DNA from: a virus
Virus record (IMG/VR): IMGVR_UViG_3300042698_000008
Span: 1-40,813 of that record
DNA length: 40,813 nucleotides
Reading direction: 5' to 3' (one strand)
Part shown: piece by piece, positions 20,797 through 28,771 of the stretch
Numbering within the stretch: the first letter of the stretch is position 1
Layout: the number at the start of each line of letters is the position of its first letter
Translations under genes and position numbers: made by a program
Notes under the pieces: generated by a model
Seen by the model: only the letters and a program-made list of their open reading frames with translations
The model's database searches: none
What the model was told of the DNA's origin: nothing

Positions 20797-21196
20797 CGGC
20801 GGCGATTTCAGCAGCTCGGATGATGGCCTTTTCCTCTGCTTCGGCGATGAGTTGCTTCGCGCGCATTTCCTCAATCATCACGACAACTTCGCCGGCCTTG
20901 TCGGGATTGGCTTTGATGAGGAGGAGCAAAGCGTCGAAACACTGTGTCACGTTGTTCAGACGGTGACGGTCTAAGGCTCGCTCTGCATTATGGCGGGTCC
21001 GCTCTCTATCGAGCGTCCGTTCCAGCTTCTCAACGCGCCTTAGAAGATCATTCCGAAGATGCTCCTCGGCTTCTGAGACTTGGCGCTTCCACGGGCCAAT
21101 CTGCCGAATGAGAAGCCCGATGAAACTCAGCGCGGCAATCCATATGCCAGCGGCGGTGACACTTTCTGCGGAAGGGATCACATTTCCCCCCGCCAA
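20759..21196 (-). CDS. Membrane-anchored coiled-coil protein of lysis region
   Basis: 145 residues. An N-terminal membrane helix (AGIWIAALSFIGLLIRQIG) is followed by a long charged coiled coil (EEHLRNDLLRRVEKLERTLD ... ERALDRHRLNNV) and a helical tail. The start is a TTG at 21196 or a GTG at 21181; GGGGGGA stands just before the GTG. It lies between the tail fibre gene and the endolysin gene, so it may help lysis, but it could also be a small structural or exclusion protein. Confidence 0.6.
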   Translation of the reverse strand: MAGGNVIPSAESVTAAGIWIAALSFIGLLIRQIGPWKRQVSEAEEHLRNDLLRRVEKLERTLDRERTRHNAERALDRHRLNNVTQCFDALLLLIKANPDKAGEVVVMIEEMRAKQLIAEAEEKAIIRAAEIAADETEAEESRLER

Positions 21197-21309
21197 AATT
21201 GGAATGACGGTGTTCCGCCGCGGGACGTTGGACTCATACTGGTTCCTCGGCTTTTTGATTGTCGGTTGATGTTGCGCTAAGTCATTGACCGCTCGGGCTT
21301 GGGGGTCGC

Positions 21310-22149
21310 GTGTTCTATGGTTTCGCGACGGTGCTGCTTATCGCTGCACTGGTAACGGCAACGGAGTTCGTTGCAGCGGTCGAGCGCCCATCGTGGCGGA
21401 CGCGGCTGAAGGGGTTCACCTTTGTATCGGTCGGCTGGTTCGCAGCGACCGCCCCTCTGACCGCTTTTCTCGTGCTATTCGACGTCTTGGGCGTGAAGCC
21501 GATCTACACGTTTCCGTCACTTACCAGCGAAGCCCTCGGCATTGTCGCCGCGTTGCTATTCTCGGACTTTCTCAACTACTGGAGCCATCGGTTCCTGCAT
21601 CGCTTTGCATGGCCGATTCATGCCGTGCACCACTCCGTTACCGAGCTATGCGCCGCCAACAATTATGCCCACTTCACGGAGAGGGTGATCAAATCGGCGC
21701 TGTTCGCGCTGCCGCTGTCACTGGTGACGTTCAAGTTTCCCGAAACGCCCTACGCAATCGCCTTTTGGCGGGCGGGCATGGAGTTCTGGATTCACTCTCC
21801 GACCAGCGCACACCTTGGTCCGCTGTCGTGGATATTGGTCGATAACCGCTGGCACCGCATCCACCACTCACTGGAAGCACAGCACATCGACAAGAACTTC
21901 GGAATCCTGTTCAGCTTCTGGGACCGAATGTTCGGAACGGCCTGGGTTCCCGCAAAAGGAGAATGGCCCAAGGTCGGAGTGGCGGGAACGCCGCCGCCGA
22001 GAAACGTTCTGGATTACCTGCTGATGCCGCTACGCCGTCGGCGCAATCACGAAGATGCCTTGGAAGTCGCCGCTCGGAACGGCCGAGTAGGAGAACGTGG
22101 CCGAAACGGCTCCGGAGCTTCCGAGGACGCCGCCATAGATGCAACCTGA
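21310..22149 (+). CDS. Membrane fatty-acid hydroxylase/sterol desaturase family protein
   Basis: 279 residues, GTG start. Several membrane segments surround three histidine clusters of the di-iron family: HRFLH (93-97), HAVHH (104-108) and HRIHH (182-186), with further His at 121 and 162-168. These bind two iron atoms and insert oxygen into lipid substrates using O2. The closing AFWRAGMEFWIHSP, FSFWDRMFGTAWVP is typical. No phage structural role fits, and the gene is on the strand opposite to its neighbours, so it is a probable moron expressed from the prophage to alter host lipids or carotenoid/hopanoid-like compounds; substrate unknown. Its last 120 bases overlap the tail gene on the other strand. 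Confidence 0.85.
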   Translation: MFYGFATVLLIAALVTATEFVAAVERPSWRTRLKGFTFVSVGWFAATAPLTAFLVLFDVLGVKPIYTFPSLTSEALGIVAALLFSDFLNYWSHRFLHRFAWPIHAVHHSVTELCAANNYAHFTERVIKSALFALPLSLVTFKFPETPYAIAFWRAGMEFWIHSPTSAHLGPLSWILVDNRWHRIHHSLEAQHIDKNFGILFSFWDRMFGTAWVPAKGEWPKVGVAGTPPPRNVLDYLLMPLRRRRNHEDALEVAARNGRVGERGRNGSGASEDAAIDAT

Positions 22150-23415
22150 TCCCTCGCTGTTGCTGGACGTCTGAAGGCTGCTTCCCTGGTTGCAGGTGAC
22201 GGTCGAGTTTCCGCGGCACTGCCCCATGTAAACGGCATAATCACCCGCCTGCGGAGTCGGCCCGCTTGTGGTTACGTTCCGCGTCGATGAGCCCGACCCG
22301 TTGCGCGTGAAGGCGAAGTCGCGCAGTCCGCCGGTGCAGCCAACGAAAGTGATCCCGCCGACGATGCCGTAATAGGCGTTCGCGAACGTAATTGTGACGC
22401 TGCCGGTGGCAATGTCGGCAGCTGTCAGAATGCGCGAGAAAGCCGCCCCGTTGGTATTACTGCCCGTTAGCGAGACGAGCGTCACCCAGCCCGCCGGCGT
22501 GTTCACTGACCAACCATTAGAGGCGGCGATGTCGCATCGATCACCGGCTTGCGAACCGGGCGGGAGCGAGAAGACGATCGAGCTAGCGTTGTTGACCCAA
22601 GTCAGGCGGCTACCGCGGACGGAAATGGACAGGGACGGCATCGAACCCGACCCCGCCAGCGCGATCGCGGCCATCGCGACGCCTTCGGTGGAGACGAAAG
22701 GCGTTGGCTCCTCGGTTGTTTGAACTCCGGTTCCGGACGAAGCCGCATAATGAAGCGCGAAGTTGTAATTGTTCCCGCCACCACCGTTGTTGTTATAGTC
22801 GAAGCCTTCGGTCCAACCGGCCTCTTCGGTAAACGTCGAGAATGAATCGGTTGCGAATCCGTTGACTATCAGGCGGTTCGCACCCGCGGTCGTGACGGCT
22901 GGCGATGAGATCGCGACCGTCGAATGGTTGGTGGTCATTTTACCGACCACGCTCTCGAAACTCGCAGCCCCGGTGAAGCGCGAAATTGCGGCGCTCTTTA
23001 CGTTCACGATGCCGCCCGACTGTGTGAACGTAAGCGTGCCGCTCTCGGTCCCGTCGGCTACCTTGTAGAACCAGAAGAGCTGGATGCCGGTGTTAACCGG
23101 GCAATGGATCCGCGTGATGCGCTCCCACCCGCTCGGCGTCAGAATGTGCGCGTCCGGCGTGGCGTTGAGGATGACACTGGCGAGCAGGTAATCACCCGCC
23201 GCTATGCTCGCCGGATAGTTTGCTACCAGCGAGTTGGCCGCGTGGGCACCGGTCGAGACATAGGCCGGGCCACCGCCGCCACCTCCACCGCCGCCAGGGG
23301 TGCGCATTTTCAGAGCGCCAATCGGCAAGAAGCCCAACAGCGGCAGTGCGTCCAGAGCCTGCAAAAATCCCGTGAACGCGCTCAAGTCAGGCTTCCTGCG
23401 CCACCGCCACGACAT
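22030..23415 (-). CDS. Tail fibre-like protein with repeated beta domains
   Basis: 461 residues, with a Gly-rich linker near residue 42. Three similar beta-rich modules follow, each opening with a GD motif and often a downstream GW: AGDYLLASVILNATPDA ... LTPSGWERI; AGDRCDIAASNGWSVNTPAGW; and AGDYAVYMGQCRGNSTVTC. Such repeats are typical of phage fibre or adhesin domains. The ATG at 23415 overlaps the previous gene by 29 bases; a TTG at 23385 (SAFTGFLQALD...) with AGGAAG before it is a credible alternative. It would contact the host surface. Confidence 0.75.
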   Translation of the reverse strand: MSWRWRRKPDLSAFTGFLQALDALPLLGFLPIGALKMRTPGGGGGGGGGPAYVSTGAHAANSLVANYPASIAAGDYLLASVILNATPDAHILTPSGWERITRIHCPVNTGIQLFWFYKVADGTESGTLTFTQSGGIVNVKSAAISRFTGAASFESVVGKMTTNHSTVAISSPAVTTAGANRLIVNGFATDSFSTFTEEAGWTEGFDYNNNGGGGNNYNFALHYAASSGTGVQTTEEPTPFVSTEGVAMAAIALAGSGSMPSLSISVRGSRLTWVNNASSIVFSLPPGSQAGDRCDIAASNGWSVNTPAGWVTLVSLTGSNTNGAAFSRILTAADIATGSVTITFANAYYGIVGGITFVGCTGGLRDFAFTRNGSGSSTRNVTTSGPTPQAGDYAVYMGQCRGNSTVTCNQGSSLQTSSNSEGSGCIYGGVLGSSGAVSATFSYSAVPSGDFQGIFVIAPTA

Positions 23416-24253
23416 CCCATTTCGTGTCAGCGTTGTTGAAAATCATGCCAAGGTAGAGGGTTTTGCTGATTACGGTCGTAGTGGGGAGCGTCACGCCGAT
23501 CGCGCGATATTGGGTGCCATAGGAAATCGAGCGGGCGGTGCCGTTGTCCTTGATGCGGATCGAAATTCCGAGGCCTGGTATCGCCGTTCCGGTCGGGTTG
23601 GCGAGCGTCAGCCCGGCGGCCTGGGCCGTAATTTCCACCTGATCGTCGGCGAATGTCGGCGTTACTGTTGCGGACGAGGAGACCGATTGGATAGCAGGTG
23701 ATCGGGACTGAGCGCCAAGGTTCGAGCGCGCCGTCGCGGCATTGGCGACGTCCGAAAGGTTGTTCGTGGAGACGAGATCGCCGCCACCAAGGCCCGCGAA
23801 CGGATTGATGAAAGTCAGCGACGTCGAGCCAAGCGTGATCGGCGCATTGGTCGTGCAGATGAACAGCTTGTCGGCGTTCGCAGTGCCTTCCGAGACCCAG
23901 ACCGCCGCATTGACGAGCTCGGCCCCGCTGTCGGCATCCGTGGCGCGCGTGGGAGCGCCGGACGCATTGACGGTGTAAATGCCGTTTTCGGCGCCGCTCG
24001 ACTGGTTCTTGATGAGGATGCGATCGCCGGTCGCCAGAGTGACGCCATCCACCGTGTCCCCATTCTCGAAGGCGCTGGCGAGCGTTCCGTTGGCTGTCGT
24101 GGCGACCCGCACCGGCAGCTTCGCCCCGCCCAGCGCCGCAACCTGCCCATAAAGCTCGGTGAAGTTGTCGTTGATCTTGTCGCCAGCGTCCCGAAGCGTG
24201 TCGCCCGTCCCGTCATTCGGTGCCGAGCCTATGTCAACCGTCTGTTGGGCCAT
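23387..24253 (-). CDS. Tail/baseplate fibre protein with IGxxPNDGTGD motif
   Basis: 288 residues. The N-terminus VDIGSAPNDGTGDTLRDAGD then KINDNFTELYGQ is the common attachment motif of phage and gene-transfer-agent fibre proteins. The rest is beta-rich (GDRILIKNQSSGAENGIYTV, LSDVANAATARSNLG) as in trimeric fibres. The start is the ATG in a TAATG overlap with the tail-tip gene. It probably joins the tip protein to the distal fibre. Confidence 0.85.
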   Translation of the reverse strand: MAQQTVDIGSAPNDGTGDTLRDAGDKINDNFTELYGQVAALGGAKLPVRVATTANGTLASAFENGDTVDGVTLATGDRILIKNQSSGAENGIYTVNASGAPTRATDADSGAELVNAAVWVSEGTANADKLFICTTNAPITLGSTSLTFINPFAGLGGGDLVSTNNLSDVANAATARSNLGAQSRSPAIQSVSSSATVTPTFADDQVEITAQAAGLTLANPTGTAIPGLGISIRIKDNGTARSISYGTQYRAIGVTLPTTTVISKTLYLGMIFNNADTKWDVVAVAQEA

Positions 24254-27051
24254 TATCCGAGGTCCATTGTCTCTAGGGTGCTATCCATTGTGAGCAGCGT
24301 GGAATCGAAGCGCCGCGCACCTATGCTGATGTTGCCGATGGTGACTGGGCCGAGAACGAGCCGATCACCGGGCTCGCCATCGACGATGTAAGTCACGGCC
24401 GCGTAGTAGACCGAGCCGCCCGTCACGCTGCTGATGTCGACCTGCGTGGTGGAAGCCGGCAGTGTGCCGTAGACAATCCAGGCCGGGGCGTCGGGATCGG
24501 CAACCGGATCGATTATTCCGTCGTCTTGCCAGTATTCGAAGATGATCGCCGAAACCAAGGTGTCATCGTCCGCACTCCCCGAGATGCGAAGTGCGGGGAT
24601 TGAAGCGCCACCACTTGCGAGTGAGACGGCGGTCAGCGTCCAGTTGTCAGGATCCGGAGAGCCGATGTCAGGAAGGAACGGCGGCGTGCTGGGCTGCGAA
24701 AGGTCCGGATCGAACTCCCCGCACCCATAGACGTCCGCATTGATCTGACGGAGCGTGAGCGTGTTCTGCCACTTCTCGTCGATCGAATAGGCTTCGACCC
24801 GGAAGGTCATCGAGCCCAGAGGAAAGCGGGAAGACACCCACGTCACCCAATCGCCGTCTTCTATCTCGCAGAAGGACGGACCAAGCGTTACGGTCCCGCG
24901 CCACCAAAGCCTGCCGAGCTTCCGCTGAATTTCCGCGACCCTGAGCGCCTGTTCAACGTAACGAACGAGGCGAAGAGAAATGCTTGCTTCGCGCGGCCTC
25001 CCATCAGCCGTAATATCGGCGGTATCACGAACAACCGGGGCTCCATGATCCTGCCACTTCTGCTCGGGCTCGACGTAGCGAGCGACGACGGTGTTAAGCC
25101 ATTCCTCGCTAGACTCCGAAAGGATGCCACGGTTGCATCCGACCTTGCTGCCAGAGAGAAGGTCGTCGTCCGTAAAGGTCGCGACAACGCTTTCAGCATG
25201 GCCAGGATTGAGCTCAACCGAACCTTCGCGAGTAACGACGGTTCCGCCCGTTGCCGCGGCGAACATGCCTTCAACGTCGATGAAATCCTGATTTGCGTAG
25301 ATCGGCCCCGCAACCCTGTAGCCCGCGTGGTGATCCAAGGCTCGAAACTGGAACGTATCCCCCAAGAACGGGCGCGAGATCAGCGTATGGCCGAGTGGGC
25401 TGTAAACGGTATCCGATAGCGAGGAACCGACCGGCGCCCATTCCGTCATGTCCACAGTCCGGATGGCTTGCAGCGTAGTAGTGCTATATTCGGTGCCGAC
25501 CGCCCAAAGCGAAGACGCCCTCGGCTGGATATTCCGCATTATCATCACGGGATTTGTGCCGACGACACCGCTGCCGCTGTCGTCTAGGACCGTCTCTGCT
25601 ACCGGATCGACGAGGATCAACCAGCCGTTTTGAAGGACGACTATATTCCCGTCAGGATTGGTCATTGCATAGGCGGATCCCGTGGTCGGTGACGGGACAG
25701 TAAAGACCTCTTCGGTTAGAACGTTAACGAAGCTGAGATCGGATCCGCTCTGACTGACACCCCACGGCCCACCGTCCGGGCCGGTAAAATAGGACTCGGC
25801 CAGGGAGCCGACCACAGTGTAAACGGTGCCGCCAGTGACCAGATACGCAGGGCCGCCACCTATAAGGTCGGCTAGGAGCACTCGCCCGCCAGCATACCAA
25901 ACCGTTCCCATTGCCGTCGGGAACTCAGATGACGGGACGATGACCGACTCGCCGCCACCAAACGACACGAAATAGAGTTCGCTACCGAATGTATCGTTGA
26001 GGGCGTAGAAGCCGTCTTCGGCCGCCGCGGTTCCACCGCCAATGTATGACTGTATAGGACCGGCCGTCTGCCGTGTGAGAGCGTCCCAAACCTGAAAGTG
26101 GCCGCCGCCATCAACGAGGAAGAAACGATGGTCTGGCGTGAAGGTTACGAAGTTGAGGCCGAACCCATTAGCGTCAGCTTCGGTAAAGGGCAGAGCTGGG
26201 CAGGACGCTTCGTCACACAGATTGGCAGCAGCAAATACATTCTCCGGAGGGGCTTCCTCAGCAGTCAGGCCCCTGCCAATTAGAAGCTGCGTCTGGTCGC
26301 TGTTGTCATCGTTCGCATAGACACCGCGAACCCACTTATAACGGCAGATCGCCGCGTTCTCGGTCCACTCCCAGGTATCAGGATCGTCAATGCGATGCGG
26401 TCCCGATCCGCCCGTAACCGTGTCGTCAAGCCTCGGGTCGTAACAGAACGCGCCCTTCAGAACGAAACCGAACCGGGGACGTCCACCCGGCCACGCCGGA
26501 TGCTTCTCGTCGGGCTTGTCGGCGCGATACGCCACGATGACATCGCAGCCCGACTCGCCGATGTCGGCTGAAGTCCAGCCAGGCCCATTATCCAGTACGA
26601 TGTCGGGCAGGGGATCGTTGGTCGTGTCGGCCCGGAAAAACAGCCTGAACTTGAGATCGTCGTCGGTCGGATCGAACTCCCGGTAATCCCCGTCACCTTT
26701 GTATTTGTGATACTCGTCGTTGACGTAGAAGCCGATCAGCGAATGGCACTTATGGTCCGCTAGCCGGATAATCAGGACTTCCCAATCGGTCCCGTACTTG
26801 CCGCCATAGTTGAACCCGTCGACTAGACTGCCGGGGGTGAACGTCTCGCCGACCAAAAGAACGCGAGGCTGTTCCCCGAGCTGGATCGACATTTCCGACG
26901 CTTGGCGCGCCGGGGTCTTCGGTGCGGTCAGCAGGACGACGGCCTGCATCACGACCATTGCGCTGCCCTGAATAATCAGGGCAGGGTTTCCGGTGACGAT
27001 GCCGACCGCGATCAGCGCGACACCGACGACAAAGCCGACGACTTTACTCAT
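24253..27051 (-). CDS. Tail-tip attachment protein with inserted propeller-like domain
   Basis: 932 residues, the largest gene of the tail. Residues 1-45 are hydrophobic (VVGFVVGVALIAVGIV), as in J-type tip proteins. Residues 46-283 (PGSLVDGFNYGGKYGTDWEV ... LLIGRGLTAEEAPPENVFAA) and 577-800 (AGPIYANQDFIDVEGMFAAA, EEWLNTVVARYVEPEQKW, RVAEIQRKLGRLWW, FCEIEDGDWVTW) form the tip core. Between them, about 284-575, is a block rich in short beta repeats (FFLVDGGGHFQVWDALT, VWYAGGRVLLADLIGGG, GNIVVLQNGWLILVDP) like a beta-propeller, which I believe is absent from the usual family. The protein should form the tail tip and contact the receptor. Confidence 0.8.
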   Translation of the reverse strand: MSKVVGFVVGVALIAVGIVTGNPALIIQGSAMVVMQAVVLLTAPKTPARQASEMSIQLGEQPRVLLVGETFTPGSLVDGFNYGGKYGTDWEVLIIRLADHKCHSLIGFYVNDEYHKYKGDGDYREFDPTDDDLKFRLFFRADTTNDPLPDIVLDNGPGWTSADIGESGCDVIVAYRADKPDEKHPAWPGGRPRFGFVLKGAFCYDPRLDDTVTGGSGPHRIDDPDTWEWTENAAICRYKWVRGVYANDDNSDQTQLLIGRGLTAEEAPPENVFAAANLCDEASCPALPFTEADANGFGLNFVTFTPDHRFFLVDGGGHFQVWDALTRQTAGPIQSYIGGGTAAAEDGFYALNDTFGSELYFVSFGGGESVIVPSSEFPTAMGTVWYAGGRVLLADLIGGGPAYLVTGGTVYTVVGSLAESYFTGPDGGPWGVSQSGSDLSFVNVLTEEVFTVPSPTTGSAYAMTNPDGNIVVLQNGWLILVDPVAETVLDDSGSGVVGTNPVMIMRNIQPRASSLWAVGTEYSTTTLQAIRTVDMTEWAPVGSSLSDTVYSPLGHTLISRPFLGDTFQFRALDHHAGYRVAGPIYANQDFIDVEGMFAAATGGTVVTREGSVELNPGHAESVVATFTDDDLLSGSKVGCNRGILSESSEEWLNTVVARYVEPEQKWQDHGAPVVRDTADITADGRPREASISLRLVRYVEQALRVAEIQRKLGRLWWRGTVTLGPSFCEIEDGDWVTWVSSRFPLGSMTFRVEAYSIDEKWQNTLTLRQINADVYGCGEFDPDLSQPSTPPFLPDIGSPDPDNWTLTAVSLASGGASIPALRISGSADDDTLVSAIIFEYWQDDGIIDPVADPDAPAWIVYGTLPASTTQVDISSVTGGSVYYAAVTYIVDGEPGDRLVLGPVTIGNISIGARRFDSTLLTMDSTLETMDLG

Positions 27052-27066
27052 CGGCCCTTCACCCTT

Positions 27067-27465
27067 CTAACAGCAAATAGACCATGCGACGGTCATCGCT
27101 CGGCGAGGCACCCGCTTGTTGCCTCGATCGCCTGGAGCAACGAGTTTATCGCCCTCAACAATCATCGGGTGGATGCCCAAAGCCTCATCCGGAACCCCGG
27201 CAATATCCCCACGCTTCGCTAGTGCCGGAGGGATGCGCTCGAAACGCTCGTCTAGAGCGGCTTCGATTCCTCCAAGACGTTTGAGGACGCGGAGCGCGCC
27301 CGTCTGAGTTCCCCAGCGTAGGCCCTTCAGCGGATCCTTGCCCGTTGCCGCCTTGACGGCTCCGGCAACGAACTTCGCGCAATCGTTATCGCCCCACGAG
27401 TGAGGCGTGTTCTGACGGCTATCCACGAAGGCCAGAAGCTCGGGAATGTCTCGGCTGCATCCCAT
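27067..27465 (-). CDS. Tail-associated peptidase-like protein (DUF6950-like)
   Basis: 132 residues. The motif SWGDNDCAKFVAGAVKAATG with Cys in NDC, and a later HPMIVEGDKLVAPGD, is like the small NlpC/P60-related tail proteins (lambda gpK position) that help the tail cross the peptidoglycan. A catalytic Cys is visible but the His is not certain. It stands directly before the tip gene in the operon, as in other long-tailed phages. Confidence 0.65.
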   Translation of the reverse strand: MGCSRDIPELLAFVDSRQNTPHSWGDNDCAKFVAGAVKAATGKDPLKGLRWGTQTGALRVLKRLGGIEAALDERFERIPPALAKRGDIAGVPDEALGIHPMIVEGDKLVAPGDRGNKRVPRRAMTVAWSICC

Positions 27466-28100
27466 CAGTGGAGCATCCCACCGCCGAAGCCGCCGCCTCC
27501 TGAGCCGACCGAACTGCCCGCCCGAGCAGGCTTCTTCCCGCCCCAGTAAAGCATCTTCTCAGGCGCATAGGCGGTGAACTTGAAATAGCCGTCTAAGGCA
27601 TTGATGAGGCGTTGGTCCGAGTCCGCCCGCATTCGTGCGCCGCTCCGGCCGAGCCCCCGAGCCGCGCTTTCAACCGACGCGTTAATAGCAGCAGGGCCGC
27701 CGATGACTTCTTCTGTCTCGACGGTATCTATCCGCCCGCGATCGAACACATGGGCGTCCAGCAACGTCTTGCCGTCGCTCGCGAAGATCAGCCGATAGAG
27801 GACGACCGACGCGCCCTTGACTTCATCGGCATCCAATAGAGCTAGTGCCTCGGGCTCAACACCTGAGAGAGTGAGGGTGAGGCCCTGAGCTACTCCACCG
27901 AGCGCCCCGTTGGTCTGTTGTGCAATCGCGCTGTTGCCAAGGCCGAGATATTCGTCGCCGTCGATCGTGATGGGACCATAGCCGCCCCAAACCCGGATCG
28001 GCGTTCCGAGCGGGTCACGCGGCGTAAGCTGGACGGCCCCGGTCACAATTGCCTCGCCGGCCTCAATCGCAGTCATCGCGCCCGAAGCGATCGACTTCAC
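27465..28100 (-). CDS. Minor tail protein
   Basis: 211 residues from a GTG at 28100 that overlaps the previous TGA (GTGA). IVTGAVQLTPRDPLGTPIRV, YGPITIDGDEYLGLGNSAIA, VEPEALALLDADEVKGASVV and FDRGRIDTVETEEVI are beta-rich, as in the distal tail proteins at this position; the C-terminus is Gly-rich. A longer frame to 28202 exists but would lie wholly in the upstream gene. A role at the tail tip is inferred from position. Confidence 0.7.
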   Translation of the reverse strand: MKSIASGAMTAIEAGEAIVTGAVQLTPRDPLGTPIRVWGGYGPITIDGDEYLGLGNSAIAQQTNGALGGVAQGLTLTLSGVEPEALALLDADEVKGASVVLYRLIFASDGKTLLDAHVFDRGRIDTVETEEVIGGPAAINASVESAARGLGRSGARMRADSDQRLINALDGYFKFTAYAPEKMLYWGGKKPARAGSSVGSGGGGFGGGMLH

Positions 28101-28771
28101 GCGCGTATGTCCTGAATGCCGGCGATCTGGCCTTCGCGGATTGCGTAAAGCCGGTCGACCGGCCCGACGCTCGTCTGATCCAGAACCAGCGCCATGATGC
28201 ATCCTGGCTCGTCCAGATGCGCTTCGGCATCAACCGGAACCGCTGCCGGAACGGGCGGCTCAACAATGACGGTCGCTGAGCCGCCGCCGTTCGCGGTTGC
28301 GCCCTCAACGACCCTGACAATCGCGCGCCAGGGAAGTCCCGAAACCGCATCCTCGGTCGCGGTCCAGCGGAAGTCGATGTAATCGCCCTGACCCAACACG
28401 AGGCCAACGGGCAGGCCGGTCAGGGTGAGTTCGGAATCCCCATCGGCGTTGATGTTTTCGGACCAGCCCGAAGCCTCTCCGTCGAAACCACCGGGAAGCC
28501 CGCTTTCCATGTAGGCTTTCGGCAAGGGCCTTGAGATTGGCCGACCGATGAACCGCCGCGTCTGTCCGCGCATTCCCGAAACCCAAGCGCGCCACTCATC
28601 GGAGTTGTCCTGAGGCATTCGGCTGAGCGTCCAAACGCACGACCAAAGCGGGAAGCCGCTCTGCACACCGCCGATGCGGCCGCTCGCTTCTGGAGCGGCG
28701 AAGTCGTTTCGCTGGATTTCGAAGGCCTCCATCGCGACATACATGTCGGGCATCGCGACGGGTGACTTCAC
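28097..28771 (-). CDS. Distal tail-type protein
   Basis: 224 residues. AFEIQRNDFAAPEASGRIGG, then CVWTLSRMPQDNSDEWRAWV and RRFIGRPISRPLPKAY resemble the distal-tail proteins that form a ring at the tail end (pattern: R---G---G-P-W--T--L-----...F-----R-R----F). The second half has beta strands (DGDSELTLTGLP, DYIDFRWTATED). It overlaps the tape-measure gene by 4 bases. Confidence 0.7.
   Translation of the reverse strand: MKSPVAMPDMYVAMEAFEIQRNDFAAPEASGRIGGVQSGFPLWSCVWTLSRMPQDNSDEWRAWVSGMRGQTRRFIGRPISRPLPKAYMESGLPGGFDGEASGWSENINADGDSELTLTGLPVGLVLGQGDYIDFRWTATEDAVSGLPWRAIVRVVEGATANGGGSATVIVEPPVPAAVPVDAEAHLDEPGCIMALVLDQTSVGPVDRLYAIREGQIAGIQDIRA

Noticed and set aside
21197-21309. Promoter for the hydroxylase gene (TTGATT with TAAGTC 17 bases on)
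   Set aside because: The -10 box matches the consensus at only two positions; reported here only as a possibility.
23270-23300. GC-rich simple repeat
   Set aside because: It simply codes for a polyglycine linker in the fibre protein.
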